NCBI GenBank assembly: GCA_012727895.1
Contig: JAAYGG010000109.1
Coordinates: 1-33,076, forward strand
Direction of reading: 5' to 3'
From: Bacillota bacterium
GTDB taxonomy: Bacteria > Bacillota > UBA4882 > UBA10575
DNA: 33,076 nt
The notes under the pieces were generated by a model. The model was not told the origin of the DNA. It did not search any database and saw nothing but the letters and a program-made list of their open reading frames with translations. Every line of letters begins with the position of its first letter. The first letter of the stretch is position 1. A program made the translations under genes and the position numbers. Shown in pieces: positions 1-7,344 of the stretch.

Positions 1-95
1 AAAAATAGTTCGAAAACTGAACAACATTCAGTTACATAAAAACACCAGGCGTAAGCAGACGTAACATTAGAATAAAAAATTGAAAGGAGAAACCC

Positions 96-863
96 ATGAG
101 AAAAGTGAGATACCACGAGATGCTTCCCCATGAAATCCTCGAACGGCGCAAACACTTTCCCGCTGCCTTCATCGGCCTCGGCGGGTTGGAGTGGCACGGG
201 GAACATTTGGCCGTGGGGAACGATGCGTTGAAAGCGGAGAAACTCTGCGAACTGGCGGCGGAACGGTCGGGCGGGTTCGCTTTTCCAACCATCTGGTATG
301 GCGAACCGAGAACCACCGGCCTCCTTGAGGTGACCCATGATCATGACGGGCAAATTAAAGCGCGGATGGGCTTTGAAAAAGGGCATTATGTAGAAGAGTA
401 TGATGGCTTCCGGCGGACGCCCGACGAACAGGTGGAGTTTTACAGGGATCTCATCTTCCACGTACTCGTTCAAATGCACACCCTTAAGATGCGGGCGGTA
501 TGCCTGCTCTGTGGGCACTATCCCCTGCACCCATGGATTTCCGGAGCCATAGAGGAGTTTAACTCTTCCTACACCGGTACACAAGCGTATGCCGGAACCG
601 AACTTCACTATGCCGGGGAGACGGAGGCGGTTGGCGGGGACCACGCTGGGAAATGGGAAACATCTTACCTGTGGTACTTGCGCCCGGATTGTGTGGATAT
701 GAGCGTCTACTTAAATCAAGAAGAAAAACCCATCCTCGGGATCTTGGGTGAGGACCCTCGCAACTCCGCCTCAATTGCACTGGGCCGGAAGGCCACAGAA
801 CTGATTGTTGAAGGAATGGTGGCCAAAGCAAGAGAGTTATTGAAGAGATCTGAAGAAAGCTGA
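96..863 (+). CDS. Creatininase-family metallohydrolase
   Basis: This 255-residue protein looks like a creatininase (creatinine amidohydrolase) family enzyme, a group of metal-dependent cyclic amide hydrolases that also includes enzymes of cofactor biosynthesis. The N-terminal motif LEWHGEHLAVGND supplies the usual Glu, His and Asp metal ligands (E32, H34, D43). The family's GHGGN-like loop appears as CGHYPLH (H141), and a later Glu lies in GKWETS (E188). The length is normal for the family. A strong ribosome site, AAGGAGA at 84-90, fixes the ATG start. The gene stands just upstream of rex but is separated from it by a promoter, so it is probably not part of that operon. The substrate cannot be told from sequence. 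The family call is firm; the reaction is open. Confidence 0.85.
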   Translation: MRKVRYHEMLPHEILERRKHFPAAFIGLGGLEWHGEHLAVGNDALKAEKLCELAAERSGGFAFPTIWYGEPRTTGLLEVTHDHDGQIKARMGFEKGHYVEEYDGFRRTPDEQVEFYRDLIFHVLVQMHTLKMRAVCLLCGHYPLHPWISGAIEEFNSSYTGTQAYAGTELHYAGETEAVGGDHAGKWETSYLWYLRPDCVDMSVYLNQEEKPILGILGEDPRNSASIALGRKATELIVEGMVAKARELLKRSEES

Positions 864-893
864 TGGATTTACCTATTTGTTAAATAGAAACCC

Positions 894-922
894 TTGGCAA
901 CAAGGGGAAACTGGGGTATAAT
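894..922 (+). promoter_or_regulatory. Sigma-A-type promoter of rex
   Basis: TTGGCA at 894-899 and a perfect TATAAT at 917-922 are separated by 17 bases, so transcription should begin near 929. It lies upstream of rex at 985 and overlaps the Rex operator on its downstream side. Confidence 0.8.
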
Positions 923-926
923 GGTC

Positions 927-944
927 TTGTGAAAAAAGTCACAA
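927..944 (+). promoter_or_regulatory. Rex operator at the rex promoter
   Basis: TTGTGAAAAAAGTCACAA is an inverted repeat with perfect TTGTGA and TCACAA arms six bases apart, matching the known Rex box. It sits on the predicted transcription start, where a bound repressor would block initiation. This implies that rex, and anything read through from it, is autoregulated by NADH/NAD+ ratio. Confidence 0.85.
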
Positions 945-984
945 GGATTTTTTGTTAGGGATTATCTGTTAAGGATGATTTCTT

Positions 985-1623
985 ATGAAGGATGAGTTTG
1001 TTGTTATCCCGAAGGCGACCATATCCAGGCTGCCCTTGTACTTCCGGGTGCTTTCAGAATTGGACCATGTGGGAGTACCCATTGTTTCCTCGGAAGAAAT
1101 GGCCGCCAAAATAGGAATCACCTCAAGCCAGCTCCGGAAGGACCTTTCCTACTTCGGCGGTTTGGGGATCAGGGGTACCGGTTATGATGTTTCGTACCTG
1201 CTGGCAAAGATCAAAGAAATACTGGGGATGAACCACCATCGCCACCTGGCGATTATTGGCGCAGGAAAACTCGGAACAGCCCTGGCCGGCTATGGCGGGT
1301 TCCTCCAGCACAATCTGGAAGTGAAAGCCCTTTTTGATATCGACGAGGCCAAAATAGGGTGGAAATTAGGGGAGATTGAGGTCTATCATATCTCTGAACT
1401 GAAACCACGGAAAGAAGAGCTTAAACTGGATATTGCCACAATTACAGTGCCGGCCGCCGCCGCCCAGCAGGTAACAAAGGCGGCGGTTGAGGCGGGCTTT
1501 AAAGCCATTTGGAACTTTGCCCCTGTAAGGCTGGAGGTTCCAGAGGATGTGCATGTCCGGAATGAAGATCTGGTGGTGGGTGTTTTGACCCTTTCTCATC
1601 ATCTCTCAAGGAAAAATCAGTAA
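985..1623 (+). CDS. rex: Redox-sensing transcriptional repressor Rex
   Basis: Rex is a cytoplasmic homodimeric repressor that binds DNA when NADH is low and releases it when NADH rises. The 212-residue protein has the typical N-terminal winged helix (about residues 10-75, with the recognition region SSQLRKDLSYFGG) and a Rossmann domain starting at GAGKLGTAL (G92-A93-G94). The length is normal. It is the first gene before a long hydrogenase operon, and its promoter carries a perfect Rex operator at 927-944. A second, degenerate operator lies just after its stop codon. Rex control of [FeFe] hydrogenase genes is well known in clostridia, so the arrangement supports NADH-responsive hydrogen production. 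Confidence 0.97.
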   Translation: MKDEFVVIPKATISRLPLYFRVLSELDHVGVPIVSSEEMAAKIGITSSQLRKDLSYFGGLGIRGTGYDVSYLLAKIKEILGMNHHRHLAIIGAGKLGTALAGYGGFLQHNLEVKALFDIDEAKIGWKLGEIEVYHISELKPRKEELKLDIATITVPAAAAQQVTKAAVEAGFKAIWNFAPVRLEVPEDVHVRNEDLVVGVLTLSHHLSRKNQ

Positions 1624-1638
1624 TTTTTTTGTCCGGAC

Positions 1639-1656
1639 AAGTGAAAAATTTCACAA
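1639..1656 (+). promoter_or_regulatory. Probable second Rex operator before the hydrogenase genes
   Basis: AAGTGAAAAATTTCACAA keeps GTGA and TCAC arms six bases apart, with a perfect right half (TCACAA) and a 4-of-6 left half. It lies between rex and the first iron-sulfur gene and directly abuts the 12-base palindrome TTGTCCGGACAA at 1629-1640. No convincing -35/-10 pair is visible here, so it may act as a roadblock or weak internal site. Confidence 0.5.
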
Positions 1657-1678
1657 ACTTTACCGTGAGGTGAACCCA

Positions 1679-1936
1679 ATGTTAACGGTCTCGGTATGTG
1701 TGGGGAGTTCCTGCCATCTGAAGGGCGCCTACGCTGTGATCAAAGAATTGCAACGGTTGATCGAAGAGTTTTCCCTTCGGGAGAAGATTGAGCTTAAAGC
1801 CTGTTTTTGTTTGGGCCAATGCCAGCAGGGAGTAAGTGTGATGGTTAACGACCGGATCTATACCGGGCTGACCAAAGAAAATACGGCGGAGTTTTTCCAC
1901 CGGCATCTTTTGAAAGAAGGTCAAGGGCGCCAATAA
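1679..1936 (+). CDS. Thioredoxin-like [2Fe-2S] ferredoxin, NuoE/HydC-type domain
   Basis: This 85-residue protein is a stand-alone thioredoxin-like [2Fe-2S] domain. The cluster motif is split as in NuoE: C7-x4-C12 near the N terminus and CLGQC (C-x3-C) in the second half. The ATG at 1679 is preferred because GAGGTGA at 1667-1673 is a good ribosome site for it; a GTG nine bases upstream overlaps that site. The protein closely resembles the C-terminal domain of HydA at the end of this operon (both have C-V-G-x-x-C then L-K-G). It probably passes electrons to or from the HydS-like protein encoded next. The exact partner is inference. Confidence 0.85.
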   Translation: MLTVSVCVGSSCHLKGAYAVIKELQRLIEEFSLREKIELKACFCLGQCQQGVSVMVNDRIYTGLTKENTAEFFHRHLLKEGQGRQ

Positions 1937-1986
1937 AAGCATGGCAAATGTACCGGTAATTTCTACGCAGAGGGGGCATTTTTCCC

Positions 1987-3744
1987 GTGAGTGTGGTTTC
2001 AACGATTGAAGCAAGCTGCCGGGACTGTTATAAATGCGTCAGGCATTGCCCGGTGAAAGCAATCCGCGTCAGTAACGGGCACGCAGAGGTAATCGGCGAC
2101 CGTTGCCTTGAAGACGGTCACTGCGTGGCCATCTGCCCGCAACAAGCCAAAAGGGTGGAAAGTGACGCCGGTCTGGTAATGGAGTTTATTAAGTCCGGGG
2201 CTAAAACAGCCGCCGGGATTGCGCCGTCGTTTGCGGCGGACTTGGGTCTTGAAGACCCAGGGCAACTGGTTACCGCCCTGAAAAAAATCGGCTTTGCTTT
2301 TGTGGAAGAAACCGCCGAAGGGGCGGAATGGGTGGCCAAAGAACACCTCCGGCTGGTGAAAGAGGCCACAGGCCCGGTTATCACCAGTTGTTGTCCGGTT
2401 ATCGTCAACCTGCTGGAGATCTACTACCCCCACTTGTTGCCTTATCTCGCCCCGGTGGTTTCACCCATGACGGCCCACGGCCGCATGATGAAAAAGCGGC
2501 ACGGGAAGGAAACAAAGGTTGTTTTTATTGGGCCGTGTATCGCCAAAAAAGGCGAGCGGCGGCGAGAGGAAAACAAAGGGATCATCGATGCCGTCCTCAC
2601 CTTTGCCGAGCTTAACCAGGTCCTTTCCGCAGAGGGAATAGACCCAGCCCTGCTGGAACCCGGGATGTTCGACCGGGAGGAGGCTAAATCCGCCCATGCT
2701 TTTGCCGTCCCGGGGGGCCTGGCCAGGTCAGCCCCGTTAAGCACGGACCTTTTGGCTGAAGACGTGATTACCGTTGACGGCCTGGAAGAATGCCTTTCCT
2801 TTTTAGAGAAGTTTGCCGAGGTTAAGAAGGACTTCAGGTTAATTGAACTCCTGGCCTGCCGCGGCGGTTGTGTCATGGGCCCGGGGATGAAGACCGGCCT
2901 GTCGGCATATGCCCGCCGGAACAAAGTGCTTGATTACGCCAACAACCGCCGGCGCGGGCGGGAGTTGACTGGAGAGGAGGAAAAAACCGTCCCGGCTATG
3001 GCAGAAGGGGCGGTACCTGTCGACCTCTACCGGGAGTATACCGCCAGGGCGGTCGAGGACCCGGAAGGGGGAGAACAGCCTTCGGAAGAGGAAATCCGGC
3101 GGATCCTGGCCCGGACCGGGAAGCTGAAACCGGCGGATGAGTTGAACTGCGGGGCCTGCGGTTACAATTCCTGCCGCGACAAGGCAATCGCTGTTGCTAA
3201 GGGTATGGCGGAGATCGACATGTGCATCCCGTATATGAGAGCCAAGGCGGAATCGCGGGCGGACCTGATCTGCCGGGCGGCCCCCAATGCCATCCTGGTA
3301 GTAAGCAGCGATCTAAAGGTTCTGGAGCTTAACCCGGCGGCGGAGAAAATGCTCTACTGCAGAAATGAGGAAGTGAAGGGTAAAGACTTGAAGAGCATCC
3401 TGGATCCAAAGGCCTTTGCCGAGGTGCTCAGGACGAAGAAGATGGTCACCGGGGAGGCGTTTTATCCCGCATACGGTCTTGCGGTCTGGCAAGCCATCTT
3501 CTACGTGGAAACCGAGGACGTTTTAATTGGGATCCTGATCGATATCACCAATGAAAAACAGCAGCGGGAAAGGTTGGATATGGTGACCAGGGAGACCTTG
3601 GAGAAAGCCAGGGAAGTCATTGACAAGCAGATGCGGGTCGCCCAGGAGATCGCCGGCCTTTTGGGGGAAACCACGGCCGAGACCAAAGTCCTGCTGACCA
3701 AGTTGATTAAACTCATCGTGAATGAAGAGGGGGAAGAGAAGTGA
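1987..3744 (+). CDS. hydS: Sensory-type [FeFe] hydrogenase with PAS domain (HydS-like)
   Basis: This 585-residue protein combines an H-cluster domain with a sensor module. In order: a [4Fe-4S] motif (C11, C14, C17, C21); a second, three-cysteine motif C40-x5-C46-x3-C50; the H-cluster domain with TSCCP (C135, C136), GPCIAKKGE (C184) and LLACRGGC (C291, C295); an additional Fe-S domain (C388, C391, C396, C413); a PAS domain (about 425-525); and a helical tail. The catalytic L2 and L3 motifs lack the Met residues found in HydA, as expected for sensory hydrogenases. The proton-relay Cys of TSCCP is retained. The start is GTG with GAGGGGG about ten bases upstream. Its GTGA overlap with the phosphatase gene suggests a hydrogen or redox signal passed to that protein. 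Confidence 0.88.
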   Translation: MSVVSTIEASCRDCYKCVRHCPVKAIRVSNGHAEVIGDRCLEDGHCVAICPQQAKRVESDAGLVMEFIKSGAKTAAGIAPSFAADLGLEDPGQLVTALKKIGFAFVEETAEGAEWVAKEHLRLVKEATGPVITSCCPVIVNLLEIYYPHLLPYLAPVVSPMTAHGRMMKKRHGKETKVVFIGPCIAKKGERRREENKGIIDAVLTFAELNQVLSAEGIDPALLEPGMFDREEAKSAHAFAVPGGLARSAPLSTDLLAEDVITVDGLEECLSFLEKFAEVKKDFRLIELLACRGGCVMGPGMKTGLSAYARRNKVLDYANNRRRGRELTGEEEKTVPAMAEGAVPVDLYREYTARAVEDPEGGEQPSEEEIRRILARTGKLKPADELNCGACGYNSCRDKAIAVAKGMAEIDMCIPYMRAKAESRADLICRAAPNAILVVSSDLKVLELNPAAEKMLYCRNEEVKGKDLKSILDPKAFAEVLRTKKMVTGEAFYPAYGLAVWQAIFYVETEDVLIGILIDITNEKQQRERLDMVTRETLEKAREVIDKQMRVAQEIAGLLGETTAETKVLLTKLIKLIVNEEGEEK

Positions 3745-4901
3745 GTATTTTCATCGAGACAGGCACCGCCTCCCTCTCTAAATATGGCGAGGAATTATGT
3801 GGGGACAACATTGAGGTGCTCAGAAGTAACAACTCCGTGCTTTGCGTTTTGGCAGACGGGTTGGGCAGCGGGGTCAAAGCCAATATCCTCTCAAAAATGA
3901 CGGTGAAGATCATCGGGACAATGGTGGAGAAGGGAGCCACCCTGGAAGAGGTGGTGGAAACCATCGGTAACACCCTGCCCATTTGCCAAAAGAGAGGGAT
4001 CGCCTATTCCACCTTCACCGTTATTCAGGTCAGGGAAAATGGCGAAGCCTATGTGGTCGAATTCGACAACCCGCCGTTTTTCTTCATTCGTGAAGGGAAG
4101 CTGGTCACCCCGGATTACAAAGAAACGGAGATTTACGGGAAGAAAATCAGGGAAAGCAGGTTTCAGGTGAAAACCGGCGATATCCTGGCGGTGGTCTCCG
4201 ACGGGGTCGTGCATGCCGGGATCGGCGGGGTTTTAAACCTGGGCTGGCAATGGCGGGATGTGGGGGAGTATCTTCTCCGCTTGAGCAGCCAGGCAATGGA
4301 GGCCAAAGACCTCAGCTGGTGGCTGATGACCGCCTGCGAACAGCTTTACACCGGAAAACCGGGAGATGACGCCTCTGTCCTTGCCTTGAAAATCCGGGAG
4401 CCGCGGTCAATGACGGTGGCGGCCGGACCGCCGGCCAACAAAGAGGACGACCCTTATATGGTTGAACTCTTGCTCAGTGAGCCCGGGACCAAAGTGGTTT
4501 GCGGCGGGACCACCGGTTCGCTGGTGGCCGGGTCTTTGGGGACAGAGATCAGGGTGGATTTGAGCAGCATGGAACCGGATATACCACCCGTCGGCCACAT
4601 TGAAGGGATTGACCTGGTAACCGAAGGCATCATCACTTTAAGCAAAACACTGGAGCAATTGAAAAAACCCGCTGCCTTGCAGGGGGCCGGGCCCGGGCAG
4701 AAGCAGAAGAGGAACGCCGTTACCCTGTTAACCAAATTGCTCCTGGAAAGCGACAGGATCAGGTTTCTCGTGGGGACGGCCCTCAACCCGGCCCACCAGA
4801 ATCCGGAGTTATCCGGGTTGTCACTGAAAATGACGGTCGTGAATGAAATGGCCCACATCCTGAAAGAACTGGGCAAGGAAGTAGAGGTCCAGTACTTTTA
4901 A
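3741..4901 (+). CDS. SpoIIE-type PP2C serine phosphatase with an extra C-terminal domain
   Basis: The first 220 or so residues of this 386-residue cytoplasmic protein form a SpoIIE-type PP2C phosphatase: LADGLGSG near residue 38, VVSDGVV in the middle and PGDDASVLAL near 210 provide the acidic metal ligands. Such enzymes usually dephosphorylate anti-anti-sigma (STAS) proteins. The remaining 165 residues form a domain I do not recognise, beginning around a KVVCGGTTGSLVAG motif. The gene overlaps the HydS-like gene by four bases (GTGA), so the two are probably translated together. The same pairing occurs in clostridial hydrogenase loci. No STAS or anti-sigma gene is visible in the window, so the phosphorylated target is unknown. 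Confidence 0.87.
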   Translation: MSIFIETGTASLSKYGEELCGDNIEVLRSNNSVLCVLADGLGSGVKANILSKMTVKIIGTMVEKGATLEEVVETIGNTLPICQKRGIAYSTFTVIQVRENGEAYVVEFDNPPFFFIREGKLVTPDYKETEIYGKKIRESRFQVKTGDILAVVSDGVVHAGIGGVLNLGWQWRDVGEYLLRLSSQAMEAKDLSWWLMTACEQLYTGKPGDDASVLALKIREPRSMTVAAGPPANKEDDPYMVELLLSEPGTKVVCGGTTGSLVAGSLGTEIRVDLSSMEPDIPPVGHIEGIDLVTEGIITLSKTLEQLKKPAALQGAGPGQKQKRNAVTLLTKLLLESDRIRFLVGTALNPAHQNPELSGLSLKMTVVNEMAHILKELGKEVEVQYF

Positions 4902-4928
4902 GATCAATTGCGTAAAGGAGCGGTAAGA

Positions 4929-5477
4929 ATGGGCGAAGTCATGCAGTTGAAAACTGGTTCCGAAGGTATAGGGGTTGCCGGTAGGAGATTTACAAAAGTC
5001 AACGAGATTATTGAACGCCACGGGAGAACGCCCTCGGCCTTGATCCCCATCCTCCAGGAGGTGCAAGAAGAGTATAGATACCTCCCGGAAGAGATCCTGA
5101 CCTATATCGCTGTGGCCATGGGGCTTAACCCGGCCAATGTTTATGGTGTGGCCACCTTCTATTCCCAGTTTTCCCTGGCCCCGAAGGGGAAATATGTCAT
5201 CAGGATCTGCGACGGCACCGCCTGTCACGTCAGGGGTTCTGAGAAGATCAAAACGGCCCTATGGGAGAAGCTGGGTTTGTCGGATGAGCGGAAGACCACC
5301 GATGACCTGAGGTTTACAGTGGAAACCGTGTCCTGCCTTGGCGCCTGCGGCCTGGCCCCGGTGGTGATGATCAATGACCGCGTTTACGGACAGGTGACAC
5401 CGGAAGGCATCAATGAGATTATTGATCAGATTATCGCAGAAGAAGAGGGTGAAAAAAATGCTCCGGAAGAAAACTGA
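4929..5477 (+). CDS. hydC: [FeFe] hydrogenase subunit HydC (NuoE-like)
   Basis: HydC is the small [2Fe-2S] subunit of the multimeric, NADH- and ferredoxin-linked [FeFe] hydrogenase. The 182-residue protein has the NuoE helical N-terminal part (residues about 20-75, including GVATFYSQF) followed by a thioredoxin-like domain with CDGTAC (C-x4-C) and CLGAC (C-x3-C). The ATG at 4929 is chosen because AAAGGAG at 4914-4920 is placed ideally for it; an upstream in-frame TTG has no ribosome site. The gene follows the phosphatase by 27 bases and overlaps hydB by 20 bases. Confidence 0.93.
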   Translation: MGEVMQLKTGSEGIGVAGRRFTKVNEIIERHGRTPSALIPILQEVQEEYRYLPEEILTYIAVAMGLNPANVYGVATFYSQFSLAPKGKYVIRICDGTACHVRGSEKIKTALWEKLGLSDERKTTDDLRFTVETVSCLGACGLAPVVMINDRVYGQVTPEGINEIIDQIIAEEEGEKNAPEEN

Positions 5478-7344
5478 TTTGGACCGGATGAGAGATGAAC
5501 TGCGGGACCTGTATAAAAAGGAAACAGCCAGGATCCTGGTTTGTGCCGGAACGGGTTGCGTGGCCAACGGTTCGTTACAGGTCTTTAAGGCCCTGCAGGA
5601 TGAGTTGGAGAAGCACGGGGTTTTTATCACCCTCGAACTGCTTGCCGGAGAAAAGAAACCGGGGGTAACAGCGGTTAAAAGCGGGTGCCACGGGTTTTGC
5701 GAAATGGGCCCCTTGGTGCGGTTGGAACCGTCGGGAGTCTTGTATATCAAAGTCAAGCCGGAGGACGCCCCGGAGATCGTGGAAGCACTGGTCAGTGGGG
5801 GACCGCCGGTGGAAAGGCTCCTCTACCACCACCCGGTGACCGGAGAGGTCTTTGCCGAAGAGGAAGCGATCCCCTTCTACAAAAACCAGCAGAGAAACGC
5901 CCTGGCCAACTGTGGCAGTATCGATCCGGAGGAGATCCGGGAGTATATCGCCCGTGACGGTTACCAGGCCCTGGCCAAGGTCCTCACGGAGTTAAAACCG
6001 GAAGATGTCTGCCGGGAGATCACCGCTTCCGGCCTCCGGGGGCGCGGCGGGGGTGGTTTCCCCACCGGTCTGAAGTGGGATCTGACCAGAAAGGCAAAGA
6101 GTGATAAGAAATATGTCATCTGCAACGGCGACGAAGGCGATCCCGGCGCCTTTATGGACCGCAGCGTTATGGAGGGGGACCCCCATAAAATACTGGAAGG
6201 CATGGCCATTGCCGGTTATGCCGTCGGCGCGGACGAAGGTTATATCTACGTACGGGCCGAGTATCCCTTGGCTGTGGAAAGGTTGAAAAAAGCGGTGCAA
6301 GCCGCGGAGGACTACGGTTTGCTTGGCAAAAACATTTTGGGCAGCGGTTTCGATTTCCAGATCAAAATCAAGGAAGGCGCCGGCGCTTTTGTCTGCGGTG
6401 AAGAGACGGCCCTCATTGCTTCGATTGAAGGGAAAAGGGGGATGCCCAGGCCCAAACCGCCGTTCCCTTCCGACTCCGGGTTGTGGGGAAAACCGACACT
6501 CATCAATAATGTGGAGACCTTTGCCAATATACCCAGGATTATCACTAACGGCGCCGCCTGGTTCCGGAAGGCCGGAACTGAAAAAAGCCCGGGGACCAAA
6601 ACCTTTGCCCTCACCGGACAGGTGGTCAATACCGGCCTCATTGAAGTACCGATGGGGGTTACCGTCCGGGAAGTAGTTTACGGGATTGGCGGCGGGATCC
6701 GCGGGGGCAAGAAATTTAAAGCCGTCCAGATCGGTGGTCCTTCCGGCGGTTGTCTTACAGAAGAACATCTGGACCTCCCCCTGGATTTTGACTCCTTGCT
6801 CTCCGCCGGGGCAATGGTCGGTTCCGGGGGCCTGGTGGTCATGGATGAAGACACCTGCATGGTTGAGGTGGCCCGGTTCTTCATGGGCTTTACGCAGAAC
6901 GAGTCCTGCGGGAAATGCGTTCCCTGCCGGGAAGGGACCAAACGGATGTTGGAGATCTTGCAAAGGGCGGTTGATGGCGAGGGGCGGGTTGAGGACCTGG
7001 AGGTCCTGGAAGAACTGGCCCTGGCCGTGAAAGACGGGTCCCTCTGCGGGCTGGGGAAAACAGCGCCCAACCCTGTACTCACCATGTTGCAGTATTTCCG
7101 CGACGAATACCTGGCACATATTGCGGAAAAACGCTGCCCGGCCGGGGTCTGCCAGGCTTTGGCCGCCTATGCCGTCATTGCGGAGAAGTGCAAGGGCTGC
7201 GGGAGATGTAAAAAGGTCTGCCCTGTTGAGGCCATCTCGGGAGAGGTCAGAAAACCCTTTACCATTGACCCGGAGAAATGCATAAAATGCGGCGCTTGTG
7301 TGGATGTGTGTGCCTTTAAGGCGATCGCGAGGGGAGGAAAATGA
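5458..7344 (+). CDS. hydB: [FeFe] hydrogenase subunit HydB (NuoF-like, FMN/NADH site)
   Basis: HydB carries the flavin and NADH site of the bifurcating hydrogenase. The 628-residue protein has an N-terminal thioredoxin-like [2Fe-2S] domain (C29, C34, C77, C81), the NuoF core with GRGGGGFPTG (about 194-203) and CNGDEGDPGAF for NADH/FMN binding, an SLBB-like segment, the [4Fe-4S] motif SCGKCVPC (C484, C487, C490, with C530), and two C-terminal [4Fe-4S] ferredoxin motifs (from C578). The ATG at 5458 has GAGGGTGA just upstream and lies inside the end of hydC, which indicates translational coupling. The domain set matches HydB of Thermotoga and acetogens. It ends in an ATGA overlap with hydA. Confidence 0.95.
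   Translation: MLRKKTDLDRMRDELRDLYKKETARILVCAGTGCVANGSLQVFKALQDELEKHGVFITLELLAGEKKPGVTAVKSGCHGFCEMGPLVRLEPSGVLYIKVKPEDAPEIVEALVSGGPPVERLLYHHPVTGEVFAEEEAIPFYKNQQRNALANCGSIDPEEIREYIARDGYQALAKVLTELKPEDVCREITASGLRGRGGGGFPTGLKWDLTRKAKSDKKYVICNGDEGDPGAFMDRSVMEGDPHKILEGMAIAGYAVGADEGYIYVRAEYPLAVERLKKAVQAAEDYGLLGKNILGSGFDFQIKIKEGAGAFVCGEETALIASIEGKRGMPRPKPPFPSDSGLWGKPTLINNVETFANIPRIITNGAAWFRKAGTEKSPGTKTFALTGQVVNTGLIEVPMGVTVREVVYGIGGGIRGGKKFKAVQIGGPSGGCLTEEHLDLPLDFDSLLSAGAMVGSGGLVVMDEDTCMVEVARFFMGFTQNESCGKCVPCREGTKRMLEILQRAVDGEGRVEDLEVLEELALAVKDGSLCGLGKTAPNPVLTMLQYFRDEYLAHIAEKRCPAGVCQALAAYAVIAEKCKGCGRCKKVCPVEAISGEVRKPFTIDPEKCIKCGACVDVCAFKAIARGGK

Noticed and set aside
5992-7119. Long minus-strand frame of 375 codons opposite hydB
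   Set aside because: It lies wholly opposite an unambiguous NuoF-like gene, and long antisense frames are expected in GC-rich codon-biased genes.
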